Of a stretch of DNA of 64,000 bases, positions 10,644-19,844 are shown one piece after another. Origin of the DNA: Bombella favorum. Its GTDB lineage: Bacteria > Pseudomonadota > Alphaproteobacteria > Acetobacterales > Acetobacteraceae. The translations under genes and the position numbers were made by a program. The first letter of the stretch is position 1; each line of letters starts with the position of its first letter. Location: assembly GCF_014048475.1 (NCBI RefSeq), contig NZ_NWUS01000003.1, positions 1 through 64,000 on the forward strand, in the 5' to 3' direction. The notes under the pieces are model-generated. The model saw only the letters and a program-made list of their open reading frames with translations, did no database searches and was not told where the DNA came from.

Positions 10644-11033
10644 TCAGTTCGAGACCCCACTATGTGCGGACATATCAGAAGCCGTGAAGGAATGGTGCCA
10701 CACACGCCCATGATCATCATAGATTATGAGCAATGTTTTTGCCTGACCATGTGTCCCACTGGAAAATGCGGAATAGTAGGGGATGAAGTTTGTGCCATTG
10801 GCACGAGACTTCGAGAAAAGATATTTCCAGACCTCATGGCCACTATCCGTGAAATTGATTGATAACGGATCGCCATACATCGTTCTGACCTGATCCTTGG
10901 TCGTAATTCCATCCTGAATCTTCTGGTCAACCGTGGTTGATGTCTCATTCTTGATGGACGTATTCCCCGAAGAGGTGCAGCCAGCCAGTGCGAAAACAGA
11001 AGCCACAGCTCCTGCAAACAGTATTTTCCTCAC
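10644..11033 (-). CDS. BamE/SmpA-like small lipoprotein
   Basis: A 129-residue product with a lipoprotein signal peptide: basic start, hydrophobic stretch and lipobox ALAGC with Cys19. The mature part carries DGITTKDQVRTMYGDPLS and HEVWKYLFSK, the pattern of the BamE/SmpA/OmlA fold (helix, G-x-P turn, then a W-x-Y strand). True BamE is part of the outer membrane beta-barrel assembly complex; this may instead be a paralogue of the same fold. The start is GTG, since the codon at 11031-11033 reads CAC on the plus strand, with an AGGAAAAGGG tract about 10 bases upstream. It ends at the bidirectional terminator shared with the ftsY side. Confidence 0.75.
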   Translation of the reverse strand: MRKILFAGAVASVFALAGCTSSGNTSIKNETSTTVDQKIQDGITTKDQVRTMYGDPLSINFTDSGHEVWKYLFSKSRANGTNFIPYYSAFSSGTHGQAKTLLIIYDDHGRVWHHSFTASDMSAHSGVSN

Positions 11034-11114
11034 AGAAATGACCCTTTTCCTTTAAAAAATGAACTGAAAGAAAACCATTACTCAAATCGGGAGAATATTT
11101 AAATGGTCAACACC

Positions 11115-11145
11115 AAAAAAAAGCCAGCCTATACGGCTGGCTTTT
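11115..11145 (-). terminator. Rho-independent terminator of purA
   Basis: An 11-bp stem (11119-11129 with 11135-11145) followed on the minus strand by a run of T residues reaching 11115, about 24 bases past the purA stop. Confidence 0.88.
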
Positions 11146-11168
11146 AAGTAATTATTAATAAATACCTA

Positions 11169-12458
11169 TCAACCCTCGAAAGGATCCGTCACGAGGATAG
11201 TATCCTCACGCTCCGGGCTGGTGGACAACAGGGTAACCGGCGTGCCGATCAGCTCCTCAATCCGGCGAACATATTTAATGGCCTGAGCCGGCAGCTCTGC
11301 CCAAGAACGGGCACCACCGGTGGTCTCATTCCAACCCGGCATGGTCTCCAGAATCGGCTTCACGCGGGCCTGTGCCCCCGGTGCGGACGGGAAGTTATCA
11401 ATCCGCTTGCCATCCAGCTCATAACCAACACATATGGACACTTCCTGCATGCCATCTAGAATATCCAGCTTCGTCAGAGCCACACCACTGACACCACCGA
11501 CCCGCACAGCCCGGCGAACCATGGCAGCATCGAACCAACCGCAGCGACGGGGACGACCCGTGACAGTACCAAACTCACGACCACGCTCGGCCATGCCCTT
11601 CCCGACGTCATCAAACAATTCGGAGGGGAACGGACCTTCGCCAACACGAGTCGTATAAGCCTTAGCAATACCCAGAACGAAACCGACCGATTTCGGGCTC
11701 ATGCCACTACCGGACGCCGCAATAGCCGCTACCGTGTTGGAGCTAGTCACAAACGGATAGGTCCCGTGGTCTACATCCAGCATGACAGCCTGTGCGCCCT
11801 CAAACAGGATGCGCTTGCCAGCCCGGTCAGCCTCGGCCAGACGGTCCCATGCACAGCAAGCGTAGGGCAGAAGGCGGGGAGTAATTTCCTTCAGGAAGGC
11901 CAGAATCTCTTCCTTGGTGAAGGTCTCTGCCCCCAGACCGGCCAGAAGCGTGTTGTGATGAAGCAGCAGCTCATCAATCTTCCAGTCCAGCGTTTCAGGC
12001 TCGGAAAGATCGCAGATGCGGATAGCACGGCGGGCCACCTTATCCTCATAAGCCGGACCAATGCCACGGCCTGTTGTGCCGATCTTATGGTTGCCACGGG
12101 CAAGCTCCCGGGCACGGTCCAGCGCGCCATGCACCGGCAGGATAAGCGGGGCTGTCTCGGCGATCCAGAGCGTTTCCGGTGTGACGACAAGCCCCTGCTC
12201 GGTCACACGATCAATCTCGCTCATCAGGGCCTTGGGGTCTACGACCACACCATTGCCGATGACACCAATTTTCCCACCGACCAGACCGGAGGGAAGCAGA
12301 GAAAGTTTATAGACCTGGTCATTCACGACCAGCGTATGGCCGGCATTATGCCCCCCTTGAAAGCGGACAACGATATCGGCCCGGCTGGCGAGCCAGTCCA
12401 CAATCTTGCCTTTACCCTCATCGCCCCACTGGGTTCCGATTACGGTAACATTGGCCAT
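11169..12458 (-). CDS. purA: Adenylosuccinate synthetase
   Basis: PurA makes adenylosuccinate from IMP, aspartate and GTP, the first committed step to AMP. The 429 residues have family length and begin [19 protein letters not shown], the GTP-binding loop. The IMP-site segments QGGHNAGHT and [14 protein letters not shown] are intact, and the C-terminal part has the guanine-binding TKLDIL. It lies 48 bases downstream of hisZ on the same strand, so a serC-hisZ-purA operon is likely, ended by the terminator at 11115-11145. Confidence 0.97.
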   Translation of the reverse strand: MANVTVIGTQWGDEGKGKIVDWLASRADIVVRFQGGHNAGHTLVVNDQVYKLSLLPSGLVGGKIGVIGNGVVVDPKALMSEIDRVTEQGLVVTPETLWIAETAPLILPVHGALDRARELARGNHKIGTTGRGIGPAYEDKVARRAIRICDLSEPETLDWKIDELLLHHNTLLAGLGAETFTKEEILAFLKEITPRLLPYACCAWDRLAEADRAGKRILFEGAQAVMLDVDHGTYPFVTSSNTVAAIAASGSGMSPKSVGFVLGIAKAYTTRVGEGPFPSELFDDVGKGMAERGREFGTVTGRPRRCGWFDAAMVRRAVRVGGVSGVALTKLDILDGMQEVSICVGYELDGKRIDNFPSAPGAQARVKPILETMPGWNETTGGARSWAELPAQAIKYVRRIEELIGTPVTLLSTSPEREDTILVTDPFEG

Positions 12459-12506
12459 AAGAATGTCTTCCCCTAACGTCTCACAATGGCGGGCCCTGCC
12501 AGCACC

Positions 12507-13652
12507 TCAACGTGCCAGCGCAACGGGCTTTCCATCTTTCCAGATATGGCTACACCGTAAATGATGCGCCTCCTGCTCCATTTCGCCTGATACCCCAAGC
12601 GATGCGATCGTGGCATAGCCTGCCTCATGCAGGCTGGACAAGTCTTTCTGCACCATCACAGATGGAACGAGGCACCGTTTCCGCCGTTTCGGCTTCGCAG
12701 CGACCCGCAGAAACGCCTGCGGATTGAGCGTCAGCCCGCAGGCAGGCTCGTCACCTGCTAAATAGCGGCCACCTCTCCCCAGCTCCTCCCGGGAGTGCAT
12801 GGCAAAGACTGTCACGCATACGCCTGTATGATACCGCCACCCCCGGAAATCCACCGGGTCCACCGTCAGGCGAGCACCTGGAAGGCGGGCCAAAATAGCG
12901 GCTACATCAGCCCTCAAACGGGCCACATGTGGCTTGAGCATGGCAGGAAAATCCAGCTTCTCCAGTTTCTCCAACGCACTGGCAGCCGGGCCAACCGCTT
13001 CCATCATACCCAGCAGCAGCTCCGCCCATGCGCCACCATATTCCCGCACGGCGGCGGCATCACGCCGGTCTAGCGCATGAATGATGCTCTCCCGCTCAAT
13101 ACCGGAGAAGCTACCGTCAATCAGGCTCCAAACCATCACCGGCATGGAGAGGTCAAAAGACACATTGGCAATACCCAAGCGGGCAAGAGCCTCAGCCCCC
13201 AGAGCAATCACCTCTGCATCTGCCTCGGCCTTATCCGGGCCGATGAGCTCGATACCAGCCTGCGCTATCTGCCTTTGCCCCTCCCGACCGGGCGTACCAA
13301 TCACTACGCAATCCCCCGCATAGGAGAGACGCAACGGGCGGGGGCAGTCCTGCATCCGCACGGCAGCGATACGGGCAATCTGGGTCGTCATATCCGGCCG
13401 CAGAGCCATCATACGGTGAGACGCAGGGTCCAAAAGACGGAAACTCTGTTCTGCCAGAGCCTCACCGGCCCCACTCAGCAGAGAGCCTTCAAACTCCAGC
13501 AGAGGAGGACGAACACGCTCATACCCGTGACATGAAAAGACCTCCATCACCTCGGCAAGGCCTCGGGCCTCGGCCTCGGCCTCGGCCGGGAGCAAGTCTA
13601 CAAACCCCATGGGCAGCAGGGCAGGGCTGGATGTCTCGGGGCCGTTGATCAT
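12507..13652 (-). CDS. hisZ: ATP phosphoribosyltransferase regulatory subunit
   Basis: HisZ is a class II aminoacyl-tRNA-synthetase-like protein that pairs with the short form of HisG for the first step of histidine synthesis. The 381-residue protein has GFVDLLPAEAEAE, then the motif 2 region ALRPDMTTQIARIAA, typical of HisS/HisZ, but lacks the tRNA anticodon-binding domain of HisS. Its start overlaps the end of serC by 4 bases. Its presence implies a short HisG elsewhere in the genome. Confidence 0.9.
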   Translation of the reverse strand: MINGPETSSPALLPMGFVDLLPAEAEAEARGLAEVMEVFSCHGYERVRPPLLEFEGSLLSGAGEALAEQSFRLLDPASHRMMALRPDMTTQIARIAAVRMQDCPRPLRLSYAGDCVVIGTPGREGQRQIAQAGIELIGPDKAEADAEVIALGAEALARLGIANVSFDLSMPVMVWSLIDGSFSGIERESIIHALDRRDAAAVREYGGAWAELLLGMMEAVGPAASALEKLEKLDFPAMLKPHVARLRADVAAILARLPGARLTVDPVDFRGWRYHTGVCVTVFAMHSREELGRGGRYLAGDEPACGLTLNPQAFLRVAAKPKRRKRCLVPSVMVQKDLSSLHEAGYATIASLGVSGEMEQEAHHLRCSHIWKDGKPVALAR

Positions 13653-14833
13653 GGCGTCGCAAACTTTTCTTCAATACGGACGAAGGCCCAATCCAGCCAA
13701 GGCAGTAGGGCCTCGATATCTTCGGCCTCCACCGTGGCACCACCCCAAATACGCAAACCTGCCGGAGCATCACGATACCCCGCAAGGTCATATCCAGCCT
13801 TTTCTTCCTCCAGCAGGCCCGTCATGGCCTTGATGACCTTGGACCGTGCAGCATCATCCAATGCCTCGAACCACGGTGCTGTAATTTTCAGGCAAATGGA
13901 TGTGCAGGACCGTGTCTCTTTCGCCGCACTGAGAAAGGCCACCCAGTCACGTTTAGCGACCCAATTTTCTACGATGGATAGATTCCGGCGGGAGCGTGCC
14001 TTGAGCGCTTCCAGACCGCCAACAGACTCGGCCCACCGCAGACTATCCAGCGCATCCTCTACACACAGCATAGAGGGTGTGTTGATAGTATCGCCCCGGA
14101 AGATGGCTTCGTTCAGGCCCTGCTTGTTCGTCAGCCGGAAAATCTTCGGGAGAGGACGCTGGCTTCCCTCCTCCAAGCGTCTAACCGCTTTCGGGCTGAG
14201 GGCCACCATGCCATGCGCTGCCTCCCCACCCAGAGCCTTCTGCCATGACCATGTGACAACATCCAGCCGGTCCCAAGGCAGGTCCATTGCAAAAGCAGCA
14301 GATGTGGCATCGCAGATCACGAGACCATCATGCTGCGCTGGCACACTCTCCACAGAGGGGACGCAAACACCCGAGGTTGTGCCATTCCATGTCAGCACCA
14401 CATCACGGGACCAGTCAATCTGCGCCATATCGGGCAGCTCACCGTAGGGAGCCTCCAGTACCCGCAAATCTTCCAGCTTCAGGATATCTTTCAGGTCCTG
14501 CGCCCATGTGCCGGAAAAACTCTCAAAAGAGAGGACATCCATACCCCGTTGGCCTGCCAATGCCCAGAGAATCATCTCCACAGCCCCTGTATCGGAGGCA
14601 GGAACGATACCGACTTGCCAATCTTCTGGCACACCTAGCAGAGCAATGGACCGGGTAATGACTTCATTAAGCCGTGCCCGCCCTTCTGCAGCACGATGGG
14701 ACCGCCCTAGGAAGGCCCCTTTCAGCACCTCCGGTGTCCAGCCCGGGCGTTTGACACAAGGGCCGGATGAAAAATAGGGTCGCTGAGGACGATGCGAAGG
14801 CTTGGCTGCGGTCATGATTGGCAGGTCATCCAT
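13649..14833 (-). CDS. serC: Phosphoserine aminotransferase
   Basis: SerC converts 3-phosphohydroxypyruvate and glutamate to phosphoserine, for serine and, in some bacteria, vitamin B6. The 394-residue protein is of the alphaproteobacterial type: FSSGPCVKRPGW at the start, SDTGAVEMILWALAG for phosphate binding, and the PLP lysine in WSWQKALGGEAAHG. Starts at 14833 or 14815 are both possible. It is the first gene of the serC-hisZ-purA unit. In many alphaproteobacteria serA follows serC; here hisZ overlaps serC directly, so serA must be elsewhere or lost. Confidence 0.94.
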   Translation of the reverse strand: MDDLPIMTAAKPSHRPQRPYFSSGPCVKRPGWTPEVLKGAFLGRSHRAAEGRARLNEVITRSIALLGVPEDWQVGIVPASDTGAVEMILWALAGQRGMDVLSFESFSGTWAQDLKDILKLEDLRVLEAPYGELPDMAQIDWSRDVVLTWNGTTSGVCVPSVESVPAQHDGLVICDATSAAFAMDLPWDRLDVVTWSWQKALGGEAAHGMVALSPKAVRRLEEGSQRPLPKIFRLTNKQGLNEAIFRGDTINTPSMLCVEDALDSLRWAESVGGLEALKARSRRNLSIVENWVAKRDWVAFLSAAKETRSCTSICLKITAPWFEALDDAARSKVIKAMTGLLEEEKAGYDLAGYRDAPAGLRIWGGATVEAEDIEALLPWLDWAFVRIEEKFATP

Positions 14834-15027
14834 AATTCAAAAACCGCAGACGCCACATGATCACGACCCGACCATACAAAGGGTAGCCGGTGCATGGAAA
14901 ACCCACGCAGTGCCTTACGGTAAAACACTTAACTTTTTTCTTAGGTGTCACAGGCATCAGGAGGGGTCAAGCCAGCCATCGGCCGAACCACTACCCCGGA
15001 TATCCACAATGCCCGCTGAAAAGAAAA

Positions 15028-15112
15028 TGGTGCGAAAGAGGGGACTCGAACCCCTATGCCTTGCGGCGGTCGATTTTGAGCCGACTGCGTCTACCAGTTC
15101 CGCCACTCTCGC
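15028..15112 (-). tRNA. tRNA-Leu (anticodon CAA)
   Basis: The minus strand folds as a complete class II tRNA: acceptor GCGAGAG with CTTTCGC, D-arm with GGTAGACGC, anticodon loop CTCAAAA (anticodon CAA), a long variable arm, T-arm GGGGTTCGAGTCCCC, discriminator A and an encoded CCA (15028-15030). The 85-base length and the variable arm agree with tRNA-Leu. Confidence 0.95.
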
Positions 15113-15215
15113 CCATTGTGTCTGCATCTTAAAATGCAGAATACGCCCTGCTTATAAAATATCTGGAAACAAAGAGCCAGAGAGAGGCCAGAAAAAAATT
15201 AGCCTCTCCCGCATA

Positions 15216-16127
15216 TCATTCAATATCCTGCCCGCTCATCAACAGAATATTACGCATGGCCGCACCAGATGCCCCCTTGCCGAGGTTATCCAGACAAGCT
15301 GTCAAAAGGGCCTGCCCGCTATGGCCACTGACACGCAGCTCCATATCATCACGGCCAGCCATAGTCTCAGCGACCAGTTTCGGCTCAGACTCCATGACAC
15401 GAATGGTCTTAGCATCCTTGTAAAAGGCTTTGAGTACCGCCGTAACATCCTCAATCATCGGCACACCGGGCAATGAAACCAGATGCAGCGGAATGGACAC
15501 AATCATGCCCTGCGGGAAATGACCGACAGACGGCACAAACAGCGGATTGCGTGTTAGACCGCTATATTGCGTCATCTCCGGCAGATGCTTGTGCTGAAGG
15601 TTCAGCCCATAGAGGAAAAAGGCAGGGCCTTCTGCTTGTTCCTGCTGCTCGATCATTGTACGGCCACCGCCGCTATAACCAGACACGGCATTGATGGACA
15701 CATGCGCATCCACCGGCAACAACCCCGCCTGAACTAGAGGACGCAACAAGGCGATCGCACCCGTTGCATAACAGCCGGGATTACTGACGAACCGGGCCTT
15801 CCTGATCCGTTCCGGCTGGGTAGCGTCCAATTCTGGCAGGCCATAGACCCAGTCCGGATTAACCCGATGGGCTGTGCTGGCATCAAGAAACCGTGTTCCC
15901 GTATCCTGACCAAGAGCTACCGCCTCACGCGCGGCATCATCTGGCAGGCACAGCACGGTGATATCCGCCTGCGCCATAAGATTTCGGCGAACCTGCGGGT
16001 CTTTCCGCTGGCTCGGATCGATGCTCAACAAGCGGAGATCATGACGGTCTGCCACAGCCTCGATACGGCGGCGAATCCCCAGCCCCGTTGTTCCTGCTTC
16101 ACCATCAATGAATATATGCGTTGCCAT
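15216..16127 (-). CDS. argC: N-acetyl-gamma-glutamyl-phosphate reductase (type 2)
   Basis: ArgC reduces N-acetylglutamyl phosphate to the semialdehyde in arginine synthesis. The 303-residue form is the short type 2 class: it opens MATHIFIDGEAGTTGLGI, has the catalytic cysteine in FVSNPGCYATGAI and NAVSGYSGGGRTMIE. The ATG at 16127 is chosen because it gives the conserved N-terminus; the frame is open to 16181, overlapping the GNAT gene. argD and argF lie 35 kb away in the same window. Confidence 0.94.
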   Translation of the reverse strand: MATHIFIDGEAGTTGLGIRRRIEAVADRHDLRLLSIDPSQRKDPQVRRNLMAQADITVLCLPDDAAREAVALGQDTGTRFLDASTAHRVNPDWVYGLPELDATQPERIRKARFVSNPGCYATGAIALLRPLVQAGLLPVDAHVSINAVSGYSGGGRTMIEQQEQAEGPAFFLYGLNLQHKHLPEMTQYSGLTRNPLFVPSVGHFPQGMIVSIPLHLVSLPGVPMIEDVTAVLKAFYKDAKTIRVMESEPKLVAETMAGRDDMELRVSGHSGQALLTACLDNLGKGASGAAMRNILLMSGQDIE

Positions 16128-16174
16128 CGTCCCGGCTTCCCTGTTGCCTGCCCCCTTGAGTGGGGCGGTGCCAT

Positions 16175-16684
16175 TCACCATTGGAACAGCGCCCGTCTCT
16201 TTTCATACAAGAGCATGATGTGCCCGTCCCGTTCGAACTGGTCAAGCAGGCTCATGCCGATACTACCCAGCACAATACGAGAGGGGCGATTATCCTGACG
16301 GGCCACAGCCACGACACGCTCCACCCCGGCATCTAACACAAAATTGAGGGCCGTCCCGGCGGCCTCACGGGCAATGCCTCGCCCCGCCGCCCACGGAAAC
16401 AGGGCAAAGCGCAGGCCAATGCCTCGGCCATCAGGGCGATCATGCACGCCGGTCATGCCGACAAAACGCCCTTGCTCGAGAATGGAAAAAATACCGATGC
16501 CACGCTCGGCCCAAAAAGCCACATCTTCGGCCATCTCGGCCTCGGCCTTTGCACGGGTGCGCACACCACCCAGCATGACCCCGAACGCTCCAACATCCGC
16601 TTTCAGCCTTGCCATATCCTCCATATCCGGCCAGTTGACCGGACGGAGGACAAGGCGGGCTGTCCGCAGCTCATTGCCTAGCAC
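16175..16684 (-). CDS. GNAT family N-acetyltransferase (RimJ/RimL-like)
   Basis: A 169-residue acetyltransferase of the RimJ/RimL type: it begins with LRTARLVLRPVNWPDMEDM and carries the acetyl-CoA loop in RFALFPWAAGRGIAREAA, followed by ERVVAVARQDNRPSRIVLGSIGM. The substrate, either protein N-termini or a small amine, is not defined by the sequence. It lies 21 bases after ettA and just before argC on the same strand. Confidence 0.85.
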   Translation of the reverse strand: MLGNELRTARLVLRPVNWPDMEDMARLKADVGAFGVMLGGVRTRAKAEAEMAEDVAFWAERGIGIFSILEQGRFVGMTGVHDRPDGRGIGLRFALFPWAAGRGIAREAAGTALNFVLDAGVERVVAVARQDNRPSRIVLGSIGMSLLDQFERDGHIMLLYEKRRALFQW

Positions 16685-16705
16685 AACATGCCGCCCGAAA
16701 GGCGA

Positions 16706-18385
16706 TTAGCGAGCGATGGGACGATAACGGATGCGGCTTGGCTCCGTAGAGTCAGGCCCCAGACGGCGGCGTTTATCTTCCTCATACTGCTGGAAGTTAC
16801 CCTCGAACCATTCTACATGGCTGTCCCCCTCAAAGGCGAGGATATGCGTGGCCAGACGATCGAGGAACCAACGGTCATGGCTGATGACCACGGCGCAGCC
16901 TGCGAAAGATTCCAGAGCATCCTCCAACGCACGAAGCGTATCGACATCCAGATCGTTTGTCGGTTCGTCGAGCAGCAGGACGTTATTGTCTTCCTTAAGC
17001 ATCTTGGCCAGATGCACGCGGTTACGTTCACCACCGGAGAGAACGCCCAGACGCTTCTGCTGGTCCGGCCCCTTGAAGTTGAAGGCCCCGACATAAGCAC
17101 GGGACGGCACAGACCGCTTACCCAGATGGATGACGTCCGTTCCACCGGAGATTTCCTCCCAAACGGTCTTGCTATCATCCAGATCGTTACGGGACTGATC
17201 AACATAGCCCAGCTTAACCGTATCACCAATCTTCAGAGAGCCGGAATCAGGCTGCTCCTGCCCAGTGATCATTTTGAAGAGCGTGGACTTCCCGGCACCA
17301 TTCGGCCCGATAACCCCCACGATGCCGCCCGGCGGCAGCTTGAAGTTGAGACCGTCGATCAACTGGCGGTCACCAAAACCCTTGCAGAGATTCTCGGCCT
17401 CGATGACTGTCTGGCCCAGACGGGGGCCGGGTGTGATAACGATTTCTGCCGTGCCTCCGGCAGCTTCCTGCCCGGCGGCCAGCATTTCCTCATAGCGCGT
17501 GATACGGGCCTTGCTCTTGGCCTGACGAGCCTTGGGAGAGCTGGCAATCCACTGCTGTTCAGCAGCCAGGGCACGCTGGCGGGAGCTTTCTTCTTTCTCC
17601 TCCTGTTCCAGACGCTTGCGCTTCTGTTCCAGCCAGGAAGAGTAGTTACCCTCGAACGGATAGCCACGACCACGCTCGATCTCAAGAATCCAGTTCGTGA
17701 CGTTATCAAGGAAGTAACGGTCATGGGTGATGACCATCACGGTACCCTTGTACTCACGCAGGGTCTTCTCAAGCCATGCCACGCTCTCGGCATCCAGATG
17801 GTTGGTCGGCTCATCGAGCAGCAGAATGTCAGGTTTTTCCAGAAGCAGGCGGCACAGGGCCACACGGCGCTTCTCACCACCGGAGAGCTTGTCTACCGGG
17901 CTGTCTGCTGGCGGGCAGCGCAGTGCGTCCAGAGCGATTTCCAGATGACGGTCCAGCTCCCAGCCATCTTCCGCATCAATCTTTTCCTGAAGTTCGGCCT
18001 GCTCAGCAAGAAGATCGTTCATCTCCTCATCGGACATGGGTTCTGCGAACTTCATGGAGATTTCATTAAAACGCTCTACGGCCTTCTTCAGCGCACCAAA
18101 ACCTAGGGCAGCGTTTTCACCAACAGTCAGGTTCGGGTCCAGCTGCGGCTCCTGCTCCAGATAACCGATGCGGATGCCTTCGGCAGCCCAAGCCTCACCA
18201 CCGAATTCCTTCTCGATCCCGGCCATGATCTTCAGCAGGGTGGATTTACCCGCACCGTTCACACCGAGGATACCGATCTTCACCCCCGGCAGGAAGGAGA
18301 GCGTGATCCCCTTGAATACCTCACGGCCGCCCGGATAGGACTTTGTGACGTCCTTCATGACATAGACATACTGATAGGCGGCCAT
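16706..18385 (-). CDS. ettA: Energy-dependent translational throttle EttA (ABC-F)
   Basis: EttA binds the ribosomal E site and gates the first peptide bond according to the ADP/ATP ratio. The 559-residue protein has two ABC domains without membrane segments: Walker [10 protein letters not shown] and signature LSGGEKRR in the first half, GPNGAGKST and LSGGERNR in the second. The linker and the arm insertion ([16 protein letters not shown] region) are of EttA type, and the length matches E. coli EttA (555). Its upstream region carries a CAT-anticodon tRNA on the same strand. Confidence 0.95.
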   Translation of the reverse strand: MAAYQYVYVMKDVTKSYPGGREVFKGITLSFLPGVKIGILGVNGAGKSTLLKIMAGIEKEFGGEAWAAEGIRIGYLEQEPQLDPNLTVGENAALGFGALKKAVERFNEISMKFAEPMSDEEMNDLLAEQAELQEKIDAEDGWELDRHLEIALDALRCPPADSPVDKLSGGEKRRVALCRLLLEKPDILLLDEPTNHLDAESVAWLEKTLREYKGTVMVITHDRYFLDNVTNWILEIERGRGYPFEGNYSSWLEQKRKRLEQEEKEESSRQRALAAEQQWIASSPKARQAKSKARITRYEEMLAAGQEAAGGTAEIVITPGPRLGQTVIEAENLCKGFGDRQLIDGLNFKLPPGGIVGVIGPNGAGKSTLFKMITGQEQPDSGSLKIGDTVKLGYVDQSRNDLDDSKTVWEEISGGTDVIHLGKRSVPSRAYVGAFNFKGPDQQKRLGVLSGGERNRVHLAKMLKEDNNVLLLDEPTNDLDVDTLRALEDALESFAGCAVVISHDRWFLDRLATHILAFEGDSHVEWFEGNFQQYEEDKRRRLGPDSTEPSRIRYRPIAR

Positions 18386-18500
18386 GGAACGGTCTCCCTC
18401 TAAAACACACGAACGAAAAGGCAGGAAGCAGGGCTATGCCCCCTCTCGCCCGGGGCGTTTCCCAACAAAACAGGCTGCTCCACATTGTGGAGGTGTCACC

Positions 18501-18574
18501 TGCGCCCGGCAGGACTCGAACCCGCAACCTAGCCGTTATGAGCGGCCAGCTCTAACCAATTGAGCTACAGGCGC
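18501..18574 (-). tRNA. tRNA with CAT anticodon (Ile2 or elongator Met)
   Basis: The minus strand folds as a normal tRNA: acceptor GCGCCTG with CGGGCGC, D-arm TAGCTCAATTGGTTAGAGC, anticodon stem GGCCG/CGGCT around CTCATAA, and T-arm GCGGGTTCGAGTCCTGC, with discriminator A. CCA is not encoded. A CAT anticodon can mean elongator Met, or Ile2 after lysidine modification; the G-C start and GGCTCATAACC-like loop lean towards Ile2, but this is not decisive. It is not an initiator tRNA. Confidence 0.9.
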
Positions 18575-18792
18575 ACAGACATTCCGCCACATTGCTCATA
18601 CGCAACTTTTTTTCAAGCCCTCTAGAGCAAAAACTACGGTATCTCGGGCAAATATTATCTCTTTCTTTATGGCACCCCCAGCTAATGGCCCGCCCAGCGG
18701 GGCTGGCAGTAAAGCGATACACATATACAAAACAGGGTCTATCCATTATGAATACGCCCATCACATCATCATAGACACGGATGGAACAGACG

Positions 18793-19317
18793 ATGGATGT
18801 TACCAAGATTTCTTCCGGCAAGGACGTGCCGAATGACATCAATGTCGTAATTGAGATTCCGCAGGGTTCTCAGGTCAAGTACGAAGTGGACAAAGACAGC
18901 GGTGCCGTTTTTGTGGACCGTTTCCTCTTCACACCTATGGCCTATCCGGCTGCTTATGGCTTCATCCCCAACACGCTGGCCGCCGATGGTGACCCGGTGG
19001 ATGCTCTGGTACTGACACCGGCTGATGTCCTCCCCGGCAGTGTCATCCGTTCCCGCCCGATTGGCGTGCTGAAGATGGAAGATGAGAGCGGACAGGATGA
19101 AAAGCTGATCTGCGTACCGCACGACAAGATTCATCCACAGTTCAGCAAGATCGACTCTCTTGATCAGCTGCCGGAAATCACGCTGAAGGCCATTGCTCAC
19201 TTCTTTGAGCGTTACAAAGACCTCGAACCCAACAAGTGGGTGAAGGTCTCCGGCTGGGGCGACAAGGCCGAGGCTGGCAAGGTTATCGAAGCCGCTATTG
19301 CCGCAGCAAAGAAGTAA
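18793..19317 (+). CDS. ppa: Inorganic pyrophosphatase
   Basis: Family I soluble pyrophosphatase, which hydrolyses PPi and pulls biosynthetic reactions forward. The 174-residue product shows VVIEIPQGSQVKYE, the active-site signature DGDPVDALVL with its metal-binding aspartates, and DKIHPQF. The ATG at 18793 is preferred to 18781 because GGA is 9 bases upstream and the length then matches E. coli Ppa (176). It is monocistronic, ended by a strong terminator. Confidence 0.96.
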   Translation: MDVTKISSGKDVPNDINVVIEIPQGSQVKYEVDKDSGAVFVDRFLFTPMAYPAAYGFIPNTLAADGDPVDALVLTPADVLPGSVIRSRPIGVLKMEDESGQDEKLICVPHDKIHPQFSKIDSLDQLPEITLKAIAHFFERYKDLEPNKWVKVSGWGDKAEAGKVIEAAIAAAKK

Positions 19318-19331
19318 GTCTTTACGACTGG

Positions 19332-19372
19332 AAAGCGGGCAGTTCCTTACAGGGGGACTGTCCGCTTTTTTT
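19332..19372 (+). terminator. Rho-independent terminator of ppa
   Basis: A 15-bp stem with two G-T pairs (19332-19346 with the arm ending near 19366) followed by a run of seven or eight T residues, 15 bases after the ppa stop. Confidence 0.9.
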
Positions 19373-19453
19373 ATGTCCGTTCAACAAAATGGAAAACAGC
19401 AGATACAAAAAAACCACTCCGTCTTAACTGACAAAGTGGCTCTTCCGTCAATC

Positions 19454-19528
19454 TGGAGCGGGCGAAGGGATTCGAACCCTCGACCCCAACCTTGGCAAGG
19501 TTGTGCTCTACCCCTGAGCTACGCCCGC
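19454..19528 (-). tRNA. tRNA-Gly (anticodon GCC), downstream copy
   Basis: Minus strand: acceptor GCGGGCG pairing with CGCCCGC, D-arm TAGCTCAGGGGTAGAGC, anticodon stem ACCTT/AAGGT around TGCCA with anticodon GCC, T-arm GAGGGTTCGAATCCCTT, discriminator T and encoded CCA (19454-19456). Identical to the copy at 19567-19641. Confidence 0.96.
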
Positions 19529-19566
19529 ATCACATTTTCACCAGCAGCTCTCCAGAGTTTGAAATC

Positions 19567-19641
19567 TGGAGCGGGCGAAGGGATTCGAACCCTCGACCCC
19601 AACCTTGGCAAGGTTGTGCTCTACCCCTGAGCTACGCCCGC
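19567..19641 (-). tRNA. tRNA-Gly (anticodon GCC), upstream copy
   Basis: Base-for-base identical to the tRNA-Gly at 19454-19528, including the encoded CCA. Both are read from the same strand 38 bases apart and are probably co-transcribed. Confidence 0.96.
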
Positions 19642-19844
19642 ATGCTGTCGGTGGGAGGCTTATGCCCCAAAGCGGACCTTGATGCAATCCCCCTTCTGCA
19701 TTTTATTTTCCTTTTTTGAAGGTTCTACAGCTCTTTCCATCCGCCCCCTTGCTACTGCTGGATAACGAAACAATCTTGACTAAAGAGCGGTAATACAACA
19801 CCGCACAGCCCTCTCACTCTCCAGCCGCTAGAGGTTCTCCCACC

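Larger units (their letters stand above)
19450..19643. repeat. Tandem duplication carrying two tRNA-Gly genes
   Basis: An 81-base block (19450-19530) is repeated exactly at 19563-19643, an offset of 113 bases. Each copy contains a full tRNA-Gly plus three bases at one end and four at the other. The spacer between copies is not shared. This is a simple local duplication. Confidence 0.92.

Noticed and set aside
14834-15027. serC-type leader RNA or SAM riboswitch upstream of serC
   Set aside because: I could not place the stems or conserved bases of known motifs in this stretch.
16688-18106. 472-codon open frame antisense to ettA
   Set aside because: Shadow of ettA, with no family resemblance.
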